Source: Candidatus Nanosynbacter sp. HMT-352
Lineage (GTDB): Bacteria > Patescibacteriota > Saccharimonadia > Saccharimonadales > Saccharimonadaceae
NCBI RefSeq assembly: GCF_022819365.1
Contig: NZ_CP089289.1
Coordinates: 372,001-436,000, forward strand
Direction of reading: 5' to 3'
Length of the DNA stretch: 64,000 nt
In this document: positions 8,545 to 17,122 of the stretch, piece by piece
How the letters are laid out: each line of letters opens with the position of its first letter
Position numbering within the stretch: position 1 is the first letter of the stretch
Notes under the pieces: model-generated
The model's database searches: none
What the model was told of the DNA's origin: nothing
Seen by the model: only the letters and a program-made list of their open reading frames with translations
Position numbers and translations under genes: made by a program

Positions 8545-9102
8545 ATGATTGTGAAGAATATTTTAGACGACAGTGTAATTTCCGCGCTCCAGAATGAGCA
8601 ATTGATAATTGCTAAAACTGACACGATTTACGGAATATTAGCCGCTGCCAATTCAGAAAAAGCCGTCGAGAGATTATACGAAGTTAAGCGGCGCCCCTTG
8701 GATGAACCCGTTATTATTTTGGTTGCGGATATTGATGACATTCCCAATCTCACGCCGTCGATCAAATGCAAATATCAAGAAATCTCCAAAAATAGACCAA
8801 CAACAATCGTCACCAAAGTGAGTCCTAATTTTCTGCCACATCTTCCGAGGAACGGCGAAACATTAGCATTCAGAGTCGTGCCAGAATCTCCGTTGGCGGA
8901 GTTAATTCGAATCGTTGGTCTTTTGGTCGCGCCCAGTGCAAATCCATCAGGAGAAGAACCGGCAAAGAACGTCACCGAAGCGATAAATTATTTCCACGAA
9001 TTAGTGCCGATTTATGTCGATTCTGGAGAAGTCGCCGACGCTCAACCATCACAAATTGTCCGAATCAACGAGGGTGGGGAAATTGAGTTTTTAAGAAGAT
9101 AA
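8545..9102 (+). CDS. tsaC: Sua5/YciO/YrdC-family threonylcarbamoyl-AMP synthase
   Basis: 185 residues with the YrdC fold: KTDTIYGILA near residue 22, the KRRPLDEPVIILV region (KxR...P motif) near 50, and APSANPSGEEPA near 130. It makes threonylcarbamoyl-AMP from Thr, bicarbonate and ATP for the t6A37 tRNA modification. The start is uncertain: TAAAAT ends only two bases before the ATG at 8545, while the in-frame GTG at 8551 is eight bases away and would better fit a leaderless start. No RBS is seen. The symbol rests on family only. Confidence 0.88.
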   Translation: MIVKNILDDSVISALQNEQLIIAKTDTIYGILAAANSEKAVERLYEVKRRPLDEPVIILVADIDDIPNLTPSIKCKYQEISKNRPTTIVTKVSPNFLPHLPRNGETLAFRVVPESPLAELIRIVGLLVAPSANPSGEEPAKNVTEAINYFHELVPIYVDSGEVADAQPSQIVRINEGGEIEFLRR

Positions 9103-9123
9103 TCCTCAAAAAATCGCCAAATA

Positions 9124-9161
9124 AAAAAAGACTTCCTCTGAGCTACAAGGAAGTCTTTTTG
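9124..9161. terminator. Bidirectional terminator between tsaC and eno
   Basis: AAGACTTCCT / AGGAAGTCTT stem flanked by an A-run on the left and a T-run on the right, so it can stop transcription from both convergent genes. Confidence 0.88.
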
Positions 9162-9167
9162 CGTGAG

Positions 9168-10448
9168 TTACTTCACAAACGGATGCGCAATTTCCAAATC
9201 TGGACGCTTTTCCGCAATTCTCAGCAGCTCGTTATACTTAGCAATTCGCTCTGAACGCGACATCGAGCCAGTCTTAATTTGACCCGTGCCCAGACCAACC
9301 GCCAAATGAGAAATCGTTACGTCCTCCGTCTCGCCAGATCGGTGGCTCATCACTGTATTCCAACCAGCATTCTTAGCCATCAAAACAGCCTGAATTGTCT
9401 CAGTCAATGTGCCAATTTGGTTCGGCTTGATTAAGATCGCATTGCCAGCCTTTTCTTCGATTCCGCGCTTCAATCGCTCGACATTCGTCACCAAAAGATC
9501 ATCGCCAACCAATTGCGCAAAATTGCCCAAATCAGCCGTCATTTTCTCCCAATCTTCCCAAGCTTCTTCGTTCAATCCATCTTCAATCGAGAGAACAGGG
9601 ACGCGTTCCAACAGGGCTTTATACGTGCGAATCATTTCGTCAGCCGACAGAATTCGATGTTCGGTCGCCAAGTTATATTTGCCGTCCTTATAAAGCTCGC
9701 TCGCTGCAACGTCCAGCGCAAAACCAAAGTCCACGCCTAATTTATAGCCAGCCTGCTCGATGGCGCGAGATAGCAACAAAATAGGCTCCATATTGCCATT
9801 CCTGACATGAGGAGCGTAACCGCCTTCATCGCCAACCGTTGTAGGATAACCTTCGTCTTTCAGGATTTTTGCCAACGCGTGAAAAACTTCCGCACTCATT
9901 CGAACCGCGTCCGCAAAAGTTGCCGCGCTAGTCGGGATAATCATATATTCCTGAAAATCAGTCGCGCCCAACGCATGTTGACCACCGTTCATTACGTTGA
10001 TCATCGGCATCGGCAGGCACATTGCAGGATTTCCAGCCAAGCTATTGACATATTGATACAACTCCACGCCACGCGACTTAGCAGCGGCTTTCGCTGCAGC
10101 CAGCGACACCGCCAAAATCGCATTAGCACCCAAACGCGCCTTATTCGGCGTACCGTCCAGACTCTTCATTTTTTCATCAATTGCAGCCTGATCAAATGGA
10201 TTAGAGCCTTTCAAAGCCTGTGCAATCTCACCGTTGACATTTTCGGCCGCACGAAGCACGCCTTTACCACCGAACGCCAACTCGCCGTCCCGAAGCTCAA
10301 CAGCCTCGAAAGAGCCAGTGCTTGCGCCAGACGGAACAGCCGCACGACCGAACGAACCGTCACTCAAAGTCACGTCCGCCTCAACCGTCGGATTTCCACG
10401 CGAATCTAAAATTTGCCTTGCTTGTATGTTTGTAATTGTTATATCCAT
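9168..10448 (-). CDS. eno: Enolase
   Basis: 426 residues, full length. Key sites: [16 protein letters not shown] at the N-terminus, SGASTG (Ser loop) near 40, the Mg ligands in DVAASE, IEDGL and GDDLLVTN, the catalytic Lys in [10 protein letters not shown] and the SHRSGETED signature. It interconverts 2-phosphoglycerate and phosphoenolpyruvate in the cytosol. TAAAAT ends seven bases before the ATG with no RBS, so the mRNA is probably leaderless. It is inserted, on the opposite strand, between rplK and rplA. Confidence 0.98.
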   Translation of the reverse strand: MDITITNIQARQILDSRGNPTVEADVTLSDGSFGRAAVPSGASTGSFEAVELRDGELAFGGKGVLRAAENVNGEIAQALKGSNPFDQAAIDEKMKSLDGTPNKARLGANAILAVSLAAAKAAAKSRGVELYQYVNSLAGNPAMCLPMPMINVMNGGQHALGATDFQEYMIIPTSAATFADAVRMSAEVFHALAKILKDEGYPTTVGDEGGYAPHVRNGNMEPILLLSRAIEQAGYKLGVDFGFALDVAASELYKDGKYNLATEHRILSADEMIRTYKALLERVPVLSIEDGLNEEAWEDWEKMTADLGNFAQLVGDDLLVTNVERLKRGIEEKAGNAILIKPNQIGTLTETIQAVLMAKNAGWNTVMSHRSGETEDVTISHLAVGLGTGQIKTGSMSRSERIAKYNELLRIAEKRPDLEIAHPFVK

Positions 10449-10481
10449 AATTACTATTTTATCAAAAACAGCAATTATATG

Positions 10482-10985
10482 TTAATCTTTATTTCCCTCC
10501 AGATCGCGCTGTATTATCACCGGCTCACCAATTTGAGTTTCACCCAATCCTGAATAAAACACCTTCGGACTATCACACATAGCGACGTTCACAAACCGAT
10601 AACCATCAGACGCCCTAAGAGCTAAAGGTCCTCTGCATTCTTTGGTTATAGTAGAAATATGTCTCTGTGTTTCTGCTATTTTTTCGCTTAATCCGCCCAA
10701 TTTACCGCCAGCTATTTTACAAGCGTAGTCAATAACTCCTTCAGACACTCTTTCGCCAGTAAGTACGTCAACTACTACAATTTCCTCCTCTTTCGCCGAC
10801 GCCATTCTCAGGAGTTCGCCTACCGCTTTCTTATATTCAGCCAATTCAAGTAGTGCCGCCATTACTCTCGGGCAAGATTCACATTGTGGCGGAATGATTA
10901 TAGCGTCTTCCTTTTCCCAAGACGAAGTAATTCCACTTACTATTTCCTCAAAATTATCATCTGGACTACTTAAAACTTCACTCAT
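10482..10985 (-). CDS. Unknown protein with CxxC motif
   Basis: 167 residues from the ATG at 10985 (a TTG at 11003 is possible but less likely). Not recognised. It has an acidic N-terminus, then PPQCESCPRVMAALLELAEYKKAV: a CxxC followed by a predicted helix. A second helical part (residues 80-120) precedes a beta-rich C-terminus with two further cysteines (KECRG, AMCDS). TACAAT ends nine bases before the ATG on the minus strand, fitting a leaderless mRNA. It sits alone between eno and rplA. It could bind zinc or be redox-active, but four cysteines in two separated pairs is the only support. Confidence 0.55.
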   Translation of the reverse strand: MSEVLSSPDDNFEEIVSGITSSWEKEDAIIIPPQCESCPRVMAALLELAEYKKAVGELLRMASAKEEEIVVVDVLTGERVSEGVIDYACKIAGGKLGGLSEKIAETQRHISTITKECRGPLALRASDGYRFVNVAMCDSPKVFYSGLGETQIGEPVIIQRDLEGNKD

Positions 10986-11050
10986 AGTATAAATATTGTA
11001 CAATTCTTCTCCATAAAATCAAACATTTGCCTCATTCTCTGAAAATATGG

Positions 11051-11056
11051 TATAAT
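11051..11056 (+). promoter_or_regulatory. -10 element of the rplA unit
   Basis: TGGTATAAT extended -10 box upstream of the L1 leader; transcription should start about 11063, giving an approximately 70-base leader. Confidence 0.6.
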
Positions 11057-11074
11057 TTCAACATTATCAATCAA

Positions 11075-11123
11075 TGTTGGGAGGCTGATTTGTTAAGATG
11101 ACAAATTGCCGTTCGTACCACAG
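11075..11123 (+). promoter_or_regulatory. Probable L1 autoregulatory leader
   Basis: The rplA leader contains TTGGGAGG on one side and GTTCGTACCA on the other, flanking a central hairpin GATTTGT / ACAAATT with a TAAGATG loop. This arrangement (GUGGGAG... ...UACCAC around a GAUG-containing loop) resembles L1-binding sites on L11/L1 mRNAs, which mimic the 23S target. L1 would bind and repress its own translation; the RBS AAGGA lies just downstream. Inference from pattern, not a covariance search. Confidence 0.55.
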
Positions 11124-11134
11124 AAAGGATTTTT

Positions 11135-12142
11135 ATGGCAAAGAAAGCCGAGTTGCTAGAAAAAGCAGCAGAACTAAAATTAGAAGTCAGTGAGAAAAAC
11201 ACAATCGCTGAAATCGAAGCAGCAATTGCAGAAGCTACAGACGCAAGCAAATCTCACGACAACAAAGACAAAGACGTTGTTGCTGAGCGCGAAGCTACTG
11301 TCGCTAAGTCTGGCAAACGTAGCCAAAAAGCTCTTGACGAAGCTGCTGAAAAAGCAGAGAAGGAAGCTCGCAAGGAAGCTGGCGACACTACTCCACAATC
11401 AGACGACGCCGAAGCTCACGTAAAGAAAGGTCCAAAGCCAGTTACTCGTCCACGCTTGGAGCGCCGCGGTAAAAAATATCAAGACGCTGCAAAAAACGTT
11501 GAAAAGAACAAATTGTACAGCTTAGACGAGGCTTTGAAATTGGCTACTGAAACCAGCCCAGTCAAGTTCGACGCTAGCGTTGAAATCCACATCCGCCTAG
11601 GTGTTGACCCACGCCAAGCCGACCAAAACATTCGCTCAACCGTAGCATTGCCACACGGTACAGGTAAGGATGTTCGCGTTGCTGTTTTCGCACCAGAATC
11701 AGAACACGCTGCCGCTAAAAAAGCTGGCGCCGATATCATCGGTGATGAAGAATTCCTAAGCCAATTAGACAAGGAAGAATTGAACTTCGACATTTTGGTC
11801 GCAACTCCACAGTACATGCCAAAGCTTGGTAAATACGCACGTTTGCTTGGCCCGCGCGGTTTGATGCCAAATCCAAAGTCTGGCACCGTTGCTACCGACG
11901 TCGCTAAAGCCGTTTCTGAAGCAAAAGCCGGAAAAGTTGAATACCGCGTTGATAAGCAAGCCATTGTTCACTTGTCAATCGGTAAGGTGTCATTCGGCGC
12001 TGAAAAATTGTCAGAAAACGCACGCGCATTCTTAACCAGTTTGAACTCCCAGAAGCCATCCAGCTTAAAGGGCGTTTACGTTAAGAGCGTTGCAATTGCC
12101 ACAACTATGGGCCCTGGCATTAAAGTAGAGAACTCTCTGTAA
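11135..12142 (+). CDS. rplA: 50S ribosomal protein uL1 with N-terminal extension
   Basis: 335 residues, about 100 longer than usual. The L1 core begins near residue 108 ([20 protein letters not shown]) and includes [37 protein letters not shown] and the C-terminal TMGPGIKVE. The extension starts with [18 protein letters not shown] followed by [12 protein letters not shown], which resembles a small HeH/SAP-like helix-extended-loop-helix, and then a highly charged Glu/Lys/Ala linker. L1 forms the mobile L1 stalk at the ribosomal E site. It has an RBS (GAAAGGA) and an autoregulatory leader, and is transcribed alone. Confidence 0.96.
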   Translation: MAKKAELLEKAAELKLEVSEKNTIAEIEAAIAEATDASKSHDNKDKDVVAEREATVAKSGKRSQKALDEAAEKAEKEARKEAGDTTPQSDDAEAHVKKGPKPVTRPRLERRGKKYQDAAKNVEKNKLYSLDEALKLATETSPVKFDASVEIHIRLGVDPRQADQNIRSTVALPHGTGKDVRVAVFAPESEHAAAKKAGADIIGDEEFLSQLDKEELNFDILVATPQYMPKLGKYARLLGPRGLMPNPKSGTVATDVAKAVSEAKAGKVEYRVDKQAIVHLSIGKVSFGAEKLSENARAFLTSLNSQKPSSLKGVYVKSVAIATTMGPGIKVENSL

Positions 12143-12163
12143 TCTTTATATTTCAGGCAATTA

Positions 12164-12190
12164 AATCCCGTCGATTCTGGCGGGATTTTT
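12164..12190 (+). terminator. Intrinsic terminator after rplA
   Basis: AATCCCG / CGGGATT stem with a 10-base loop, followed by TTTTT. Confidence 0.85.
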
Positions 12191-12199
12191 GCGTTACTA

Positions 12200-12339
12200 T
12201 TGCATTTTTCATTTTTTATGATAAAATAGTAAAGTCCACCTAGATGGCTGATGTTCAGAGCTTCTGATTTCCAGCCTAGCGCTGGATAAGAACCTTAACA
12301 TCTGCTATCTAAAGTTTTCACGAGAGAAAGGATGGCGCG
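12200..12339 (+). promoter_or_regulatory. Promoter and multi-branched structured leader of the LAXTG gene
   Basis: TTGCAT (12200-12205), a 16-base spacer and TAAAAT (12222-12227) form the promoter. The leader has a closing stem of 15 bp (12241-12255 with 12297-12311, one mismatch and one wobble) enclosing two hairpins: TCAG/CTGA around 12255-12267 and CCAGC/GCTGG at 12271-12285. The result is a three-way-junction shape. A strong RBS (GAAAGGATGG) follows outside it. It could be a riboswitch, a stabilising 5' structure or a protein site; the sequence alone does not decide. Confidence 0.6.
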
Positions 12340-13764
12340 ATGAGCCGTCACACCAAGACTCCACTGAGAGTCTCAATGCTGGCAATTCTTGTCGGCATTA
12401 TCGGAATGCTCCTCTTCGGAGGAGCATCGTACGCCACCAACGAGGCACAGTCCTCGTCTGGTATCGAAGTGGCGTCTACCGCCACTACCGGTCACCAGAT
12501 GACCGCCGAAATCACCCGGGTAACCTCTTCCGGCACTCACGTCACGTCTTCCGTCCGCGTGGACGGTACGTGGGCGACGGAAAAACTTGAGATCGGACAG
12601 AGTTTCTCTGTCCATGCTAACGTAGATCTCAAATGGGCCACCAATTTCCCGTTTGTCCTCGACGGAGGAGAACGGATTGGTGACTGCACGGTTGATAATA
12701 CCGCCCTCACCTGCACCGTTGACACGGTGCCCGACACCATGGTCAACAAGACAAATGTCACAGGACATTGGTGGTCGGCAGCCCGAATTCAGGAAAGTGC
12801 GGTCGGTAAGACCACCGCAGAGTTTATCCTGGAGGGCAAGACGTCGACAGTCACGTTCGGTGATAGCAACGGCGATGGTACATGCGATAGGGACTGCGGT
12901 CCTGTGCATTACCCCTACGCAAGTATCGACAACTTCAAGGCGGGATGGGTCAATCCTGACAACACCGTCTCTTGGATGATCAGCTGGGTCACCACGCCTG
13001 GCACTGAGTACACAATTCACGACGAGAGCACCCGTCTCTCGAATGTTGTCTCGTGCTCTACGGATGAGACGTGGAACCCGAAGACCGTTATCAAGGTCAC
13101 GGCTACTCAGGTTAACAACGAGACCATCAAGATGATGGCTCCCGAGGGATCGAAGGTCTGTGTGACCTACACCCCCGATCCGGTGAACCCTGATGGCGCA
13201 AAGGCGGTCACGAATGTGGCTACCGTCAATGGCGTCCGCTATGAGAAGACGGTCGAGATCAAGGCTGATGGAGGGACCGACGGAGACGGCACGACGCCTG
13301 CTCCTCAGCCTACACCCACTCCCTCTGTGACCCCGACCCCGGCACCGAGTCCGACTCCAACCGCGACTCCGACCCCGGAGCCGACACCGTCGACACCTAG
13401 TGTGACACCGGAACCGACTCCGAGTCCGAGCCCATCGACGACTCCTGAACCGAGTCCGTCGGCACCAAGCCCGGCACCGAGCCCGACCCCGTCGGCACCC
13501 ACGCCGAGCACGACCCCGTCGGTGACTCCGACTCCGAGTCCGAGCACAACGCCTACTCGTAGGCCTGTACCGCTCCCCACTCCCGTTATTGAACGGTATA
13601 AGGAGCCTACGCCCTCGGCTATCCCCACACCAGCACCCCAGCACAAGAAGCTGGCGGTCACTGGTGCTACCGGGAGCGCGATCGCCGGCGCGGTCGCGCT
13701 AGCGGCCCTCGGGGGTCTCGCTCTTTGGGCGCGTCGCCGCCAGGCAGCGCGCTCGAAGGACTAG
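12340..13764 (+). CDS. LAXTG-anchored, actinobacterial-like surface adhesin
   Basis: 474 residues. An N-terminal signal segment (residues 14-33, [20 protein letters not shown]) is followed by a beta-rich ectodomain of about 270 residues with paired cysteines (GDCTV...LTCTV, CDRDC, VVSCS, KVCVTY), like the Ig-type bacterial adhesion domains. A Pro/Thr/Ser linker of about 110 residues follows, then LAVTG, a hydrophobic helix and an [10 protein letters not shown] tail: a sortase sorting signal of the LAXTG kind usual in actinobacteria. The GC content and codon choice (many GTC, CTC, ACC, GCC, CCG) differ clearly from neighbours, suggesting transfer. It is probably displayed on the cell surface; binding partner unknown. 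Confidence 0.85.
   Translation: MSRHTKTPLRVSMLAILVGIIGMLLFGGASYATNEAQSSSGIEVASTATTGHQMTAEITRVTSSGTHVTSSVRVDGTWATEKLEIGQSFSVHANVDLKWATNFPFVLDGGERIGDCTVDNTALTCTVDTVPDTMVNKTNVTGHWWSAARIQESAVGKTTAEFILEGKTSTVTFGDSNGDGTCDRDCGPVHYPYASIDNFKAGWVNPDNTVSWMISWVTTPGTEYTIHDESTRLSNVVSCSTDETWNPKTVIKVTATQVNNETIKMMAPEGSKVCVTYTPDPVNPDGAKAVTNVATVNGVRYEKTVEIKADGGTDGDGTTPAPQPTPTPSVTPTPAPSPTPTATPTPEPTPSTPSVTPEPTPSPSPSTTPEPSPSAPSPAPSPTPSAPTPSTTPSVTPTPSPSTTPTRRPVPLPTPVIERYKEPTPSAIPTPAPQHKKLAVTGATGSAIAGAVALAALGGLALWARRRQAARSKD
13300..13600 (+). repeat. Degenerate Pro-Thr-Pro-Ser coding repeats
   Basis: About 300 bases of imperfect short repeats (variants of CCGACTCCGAGTCCG) encode the proline-rich wall-spanning stalk of the LAXTG protein. 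They are in frame throughout and may change length by slippage. Confidence 0.85.
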
Positions 13765-13773
13765 TCCTTCTCG

Positions 13774-13885
13774 TCGAGGGGTGTTAGTTTAATCGACTAG
13801 CACCCCTCGACAGAGAACTCAGATACAGAAAGATACAGAGAGGAGGTTCGCCCGCCCGCTCCACCACGGAGCGGGCTTTCTCTTT
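13774..13885 (+). terminator. Double hairpin terminator region after the LAXTG gene
   Basis: First a 14-bp stem (TCGAGGGGTG... at 13774-13787 with 13797-13810, no T-run), then a 9-bp GC-rich stem GCCCGCTCC / GGAGCGGGC (13854-13876) followed by TTTCTCTTT, the actual terminator. The palindrome AAGGACTAGTCCTT overlaps the end of the gene. Confidence 0.85.
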
Positions 13886-13962
13886 GATTAGATATAGACG
13901 CCTATTGATTTTATTACGTTATTATTGTAAAATAATCGGCTGGAAAATAATTGCCATAACTC

Positions 13963-13991
13963 TTGTTTTTCGTTGTCATTTCTGCTACAAT
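13963..13991 (+). promoter_or_regulatory. Promoter of rplJL
   Basis: TTGTTT (13963-13968), 17-base spacer, TACAAT (13986-13991) preceded by TG: an extended -10 promoter that places the transcription start at about 13998, just before the L10 leader. Confidence 0.6.
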
Positions 13992-14004
13992 AGTCTGGAA
14001 CATT

Positions 14005-14125
14005 ACCAAAGACAGTGGCGACTTGACGTAAAACAAGTGTAAAAATGCCACCGAGGGATGAAACTAACAGTTTTATTTGACGTCTTTGGTAGTGCGAGAA
14101 TCAAAGACGTTTTTTGATTCTCCAT
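14005..14125 (+). promoter_or_regulatory. L10 leader with competing intrinsic terminator
   Basis: The leader forms a closing stem ACCAAAGAC (14005-14013) with GTCTTTGGT (14082-14090), an inner stem GTGGC/GCCAC (14015-14019, 14047-14051) followed by CCGAGGGATGAA, and a small hairpin AAACT/AGTTT, matching the known L10(L12)4-binding leader. The 3' arm of the closing stem is shared with a terminator hairpin ACGTCTTTG / CAAAGACGT (14080-14088, 14102-14110) followed by six T residues. The two folds exclude each other, so free L10-L12 complex bound to the leader could change the balance and set rplJL expression. Confidence 0.85.
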
Positions 14126-14183
14126 TACCGCACGTTAACAAATTGGCACATAACAAATTAACTCAATCAAAGAAAGGATTTTT

Positions 14184-14708
14184 ATGGCAATTTCACGCGA
14201 TAAAAAACAAACTTTGGTTGCTGAACTGACAGAGCTATTAAAAGACGCTAAGGGTACAGCTTTTGCTCGATATCAAACCCTTACCGTTGCCGACCTACAA
14301 GAACTACGCAAGGCAGCTCGCGAAGCGGGCGTTACTATCAAGGTTGTTAAAAACCGATTGGTACGCGTAGCTCTTCAGGAAATCGACACTTACAAAGAAA
14401 CCGACACCAGCTTATTGGTTGGTCAATTGGTTTACGCCGTAAGTAGCGAAGATGAAGTTATGCCAGCAAAGGTATTGGACACGTTTGCAAAAACGCATCC
14501 AGCACTACAACTTGCAGGTGGCTTCTCAGGCGAAGGCTTGGCAATTAGCGAAGCTGACGTTAAAGCATTGGCAGGCCTACCAAGCAAAGACCAACTCGTT
14601 GCTCAAGTGGTATCACAATTGCTATCACCAGTACACGACACAGTCAACGCGCTTGGCGGCAATTTGCACGGACTTTTGGACGGCATCGAAGCCAAAGCTA
14701 CTGCTTAA
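14184..14708 (+). CDS. rplJ: 50S ribosomal protein uL10
   Basis: 174 residues, normal length. The N-terminal RNA-binding domain has LKDAKGTAFARYQTLTVADLQELRK and VVKNRLVRVAL; the C-terminal helix (LVAQVVSQLLSPVHDTVNALGG) carries the L7/L12 dimers. It anchors the ribosomal stalk. RBS AAAGGA precedes the ATG. It is co-transcribed with rplL behind an L10 leader. Confidence 0.96.
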   Translation: MAISRDKKQTLVAELTELLKDAKGTAFARYQTLTVADLQELRKAAREAGVTIKVVKNRLVRVALQEIDTYKETDTSLLVGQLVYAVSSEDEVMPAKVLDTFAKTHPALQLAGGFSGEGLAISEADVKALAGLPSKDQLVAQVVSQLLSPVHDTVNALGGNLHGLLDGIEAKATA

Positions 14709-14773
14709 GTTTAGCAATCAACACTAGTAACGTTGCAATCATCGCAACAATATAATAATAAAGGAGAATATCA

Positions 14774-15151
14774 ATGGCTGATATTAAGAAATTGGCTGAA
14801 GAACTTGTAAAATTGACAGTTCTAGAAGTTAACGAATTGAAAAATCATCTTAAAGAAGAATACGGCATCGAGCCAGCTGCTGCAGCTGTCGCTGTTGCTG
14901 GTCCAGCTGCTGGTGGTGACGCCGCTGCTGCTGACGAAAAAACTGAGTTCACAGTTACTTTGAAAGACGCTGGTTCTCAGAAGGTTGCAGTCATCAAGGC
15001 TGTTAAGGAAATCACTGGCCTAGGTCTAGGTGAAGCAAAAGCTATCGTTGACGGCGCTCCAGCACCAGTCAAGGAAAAAGTTTCTAAAGACGAAGCTGAA
15101 GCTGCAAAGAAAACTTTGGAAGACGCTGGCGCTACTGTCGAGCTTTCATAA
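14774..15151 (+). CDS. rplL: 50S ribosomal protein bL12 (L7/L12)
   Basis: 125 residues. Helical N-terminal dimerisation region ([18 protein letters not shown]), an Ala/Gly hinge ([20 protein letters not shown]) and the globular C-terminus [12 protein letters not shown]...[24 protein letters not shown]. It recruits translational GTPases. RBS AAAGGAGAA lies upstream. Confidence 0.97.
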   Translation: MADIKKLAEELVKLTVLEVNELKNHLKEEYGIEPAAAAVAVAGPAAGGDAAAADEKTEFTVTLKDAGSQKVAVIKAVKEITGLGLGEAKAIVDGAPAPVKEKVSKDEAEAAKKTLEDAGATVELS

Positions 15152-15181
15152 TTTGTTATATAACGCCAATTTGTTTCGTTT

Positions 15182-15213
15182 AATCACCGTCCGCTCTGGG
15201 CGGTGATTTTTAT
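15182..15213 (+). terminator. Intrinsic terminator after rplL
   Basis: AATCACCG / CGGTGATT stem with an 11-base loop and a TTTTAT tail. Confidence 0.88.
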
Positions 15214-15401
15214 GTCGCCAATCTTAATATCACGAACCGCACATCATTTTCAAGAGTAAAATTTGCAACACTTTTTTATTCATATCTTATAGTGCTGTGG
15301 AAAATTGGATAAAAATAGATAACGCGACTTGATATAAATGTAAGGATATGCTATATATTAGTTAAGTATTATAAAAAATAGACAAAGGAATTGCGAGAAC
15401 C

Positions 15402-15917
15402 ATGTCTGAATTACCAGAAAAGCAAATTAAGCGTCTGAGGACACTTATTCAAGAGGCGGAGACCAATTTAGCTGCCGCAAAAGAATTATTGATTAGTATT
15501 ATCGGCGACGATGGACAAGTTGTCACACCAAAAACTTCGTCAGATGATGTAACAGGAAAGATTATCGAAGGCGTATTTGACGGCCAGATGATGCTTAGCC
15601 CAGACGGCAAAAATTACCCAATCCCAGCCAACTACGCTTCAAAGTCGAAGCTGGTTGAAGGTGACCTGATGAAATTGACAATCGCTGAAGACGGCAGCTT
15701 TATCTATAAGCAAATCGGTCCTGTACCACGAAAGCAAGTTATCGGAACACTTGTCCAGCACGACGGAATTTACTATGTCGAGGCTTCCGGCCGCGAATAT
15801 CGTATTTTGCTTGCTAGCGTAACTTACTTCCGAATTAACGTCGGCGACCAAGTTACAATCATCATCCCTGAAGACAACCCTGACGCAACTTGGGCTGCTG
15901 TCGAAGCTGCATTGTAA
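15402..15917 (+). CDS. Conserved-looking unknown protein, coiled coil plus beta domain
   Basis: 171 residues, not recognised as a named family. Residues 5-35 form a charged helix (KQIKRLRTLIQEAETNLAAA) that may form a coiled coil. After a short linker come two beta-rich segments: KIIEGVFDGQMMLSPDGKNYPIPANYASKSKLVEGDLM, and after PRKQVIGTLVQHDGIYYVEASGREYRILLASVTYFRINVGDQVTIIIPE; each resembles a small barrel. A 250-base intergenic region with a TATATT-like box lies upstream. A nucleic-acid or ribosome role is possible but only a guess. It lies six bases before the DUF2797 gene. Confidence 0.7.
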   Translation: MSELPEKQIKRLRTLIQEAETNLAAAKELLISIIGDDGQVVTPKTSSDDVTGKIIEGVFDGQMMLSPDGKNYPIPANYASKSKLVEGDLMKLTIAEDGSFIYKQIGPVPRKQVIGTLVQHDGIYYVEASGREYRILLASVTYFRINVGDQVTIIIPEDNPDATWAAVEAAL

Positions 15918-15922
15918 ATATT

Positions 15923-16798
15923 ATGCTATCGAGCGAATTTCTGCTCAGTTACGCCAGTTTTAATACTGACAATAAGCCATTCGTCGAATGTCAAGTTGAC
16001 GGTAAAATTGAGCGTTATGAATTATTTGGACAAGATTTATCTCTTGAGTTCGATTTTTCTGTTAAATATTGCGCGGGTTGGGTGGACTTTGAGAATCACT
16101 GCAGCCAAATTTGTCCAGATCAAGCCGCAGTTGATGAAAAGTATGAAAATTGCTTAAAATGCCGCGACAGAACTGGCTTTAACCCAGCATTTTACAACGC
16201 CAGTTCGGTTTCCGTCCAACAAGAAAAAATCAATCAAAATCCGCACTTTGTTTACTTGGCATACTTCGCACCGAACGTCATAAAAGTTGGAATCTCGCAA
16301 GAAGAGCGCGGAATTCGGAGATTATTAGAGCAGGGAGCGCGATTAGCCATAAAATTAGAAACATTTTCTTCGGCATTGATCGCCAGACAATACGAGGCGA
16401 AAATTTCTAAGCTGGACGGAATAATTGAAACTCTGCCAGTTCACAAAAAGATGGAATTGATAAAACAACCTTTTGACCGTGCAGCCGGCGAAAGGAAATT
16501 GCGACAAAAATTACTTGAAATTGAACAGAAAATTGGCGTGTCGTTTCCGAAATCCGAACTAATTCCTTGTGAAGATTATTTTCAAACCGCTGGCGTTGAT
16601 TTGTCACGTGTCGTTTTAATGAAAGATTGCGGTCAATTGGTCGGGCATGTACGCAGCGTCATCGGCTCAATTGTCATCACTGATTACGACGGTCAGCTGC
16701 TGGCTTACAATATCAAAAAGCTTATTGGCTATCGGGCGCAAAAAGTTGACGGAGAAATTGAGCTAGATTTACCAACCGAGCAATTAACGTTATTTTAA
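15923..16798 (+). CDS. DUF2797 family protein (GIY-YIG-like)
   Basis: 291 residues from the ATG at 15923. It has a cysteine-rich N-terminal half (YCAGW...HCSQICPDQ...CLKCRDR, a zinc-ribbon-like set) and FVYLAYFAPNVIKVGISQEERGIRRLLEQGARLA, the hallmark of DUF2797, which resembles the GIY-YIG nuclease fold. The C-terminal part has IGVSFPKSELI and a final beta domain. Function in the family is unproven; a DNA- or RNA-acting role is inferred. It follows the 15402 gene closely, so probably one operon. Confidence 0.8.
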   Translation: MLSSEFLLSYASFNTDNKPFVECQVDGKIERYELFGQDLSLEFDFSVKYCAGWVDFENHCSQICPDQAAVDEKYENCLKCRDRTGFNPAFYNASSVSVQQEKINQNPHFVYLAYFAPNVIKVGISQEERGIRRLLEQGARLAIKLETFSSALIARQYEAKISKLDGIIETLPVHKKMELIKQPFDRAAGERKLRQKLLEIEQKIGVSFPKSELIPCEDYFQTAGVDLSRVVLMKDCGQLVGHVRSVIGSIVITDYDGQLLAYNIKKLIGYRAQKVDGEIELDLPTEQLTLF

Positions 16799-16900
16799 GA
16801 CCTTATTTTTACAATATATTTTTGATGAAATAGCTTGAAATTTTACTCTATTATTGATATATATATATAAATCAAACTTTCACAGTAAAGGAGACTACCA

Positions 16901-17122
16901 ATGAGCTTAACTACAATATTATTAAATACTTCAATAGTACTAGCACGATACTTGCCATACATCTTGGGAACGGTGACTCTAATTACATCAATATTCATCC
17001 TTAAGAAAGAAAAAAATAGCAAGAAGTCTAAGGCTCTGCTGTTAACTTGCATAATTACTGCCATTATCACAATAATAATCGTATTTATGCGATCTCGAAT
17101 ACTCGGAAATCACATTTGTTAA
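16901..17122 (+). CDS. Small two-helix membrane protein
   Basis: 73 residues with a strong RBS (AAAGGAGA) seven bases before the ATG. Two predicted membrane helices (about residues 10-32 and 43-62) flank a Lys-rich turn KKEKNSKKSK, which should face the cytoplasm. No family recognised. The gene runs directly into the remnant sequence described next, so its last few codons may not be original. Confidence 0.6.
   Translation: MSLTTILLNTSIVLARYLPYILGTVTLITSIFILKKEKNSKKSKALLLTCIITAIITIIIVFMRSRILGNHIC

Noticed and set aside
12373..13644. Long minus-strand open frame (423 codons) across the LAXTG gene
   Set aside because: Arg/Gly-rich antisense shadow of a GC-rich coding region; the plus frame has a signal peptide, sorting signal, promoter, RBS and terminator.
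12340..13764. Phage origin of the GC-rich surface gene
   Set aside because: No integrase, phage or transposase genes or terminal repeats flank it; signal peptide and sorting signal fit a cellular surface protein.
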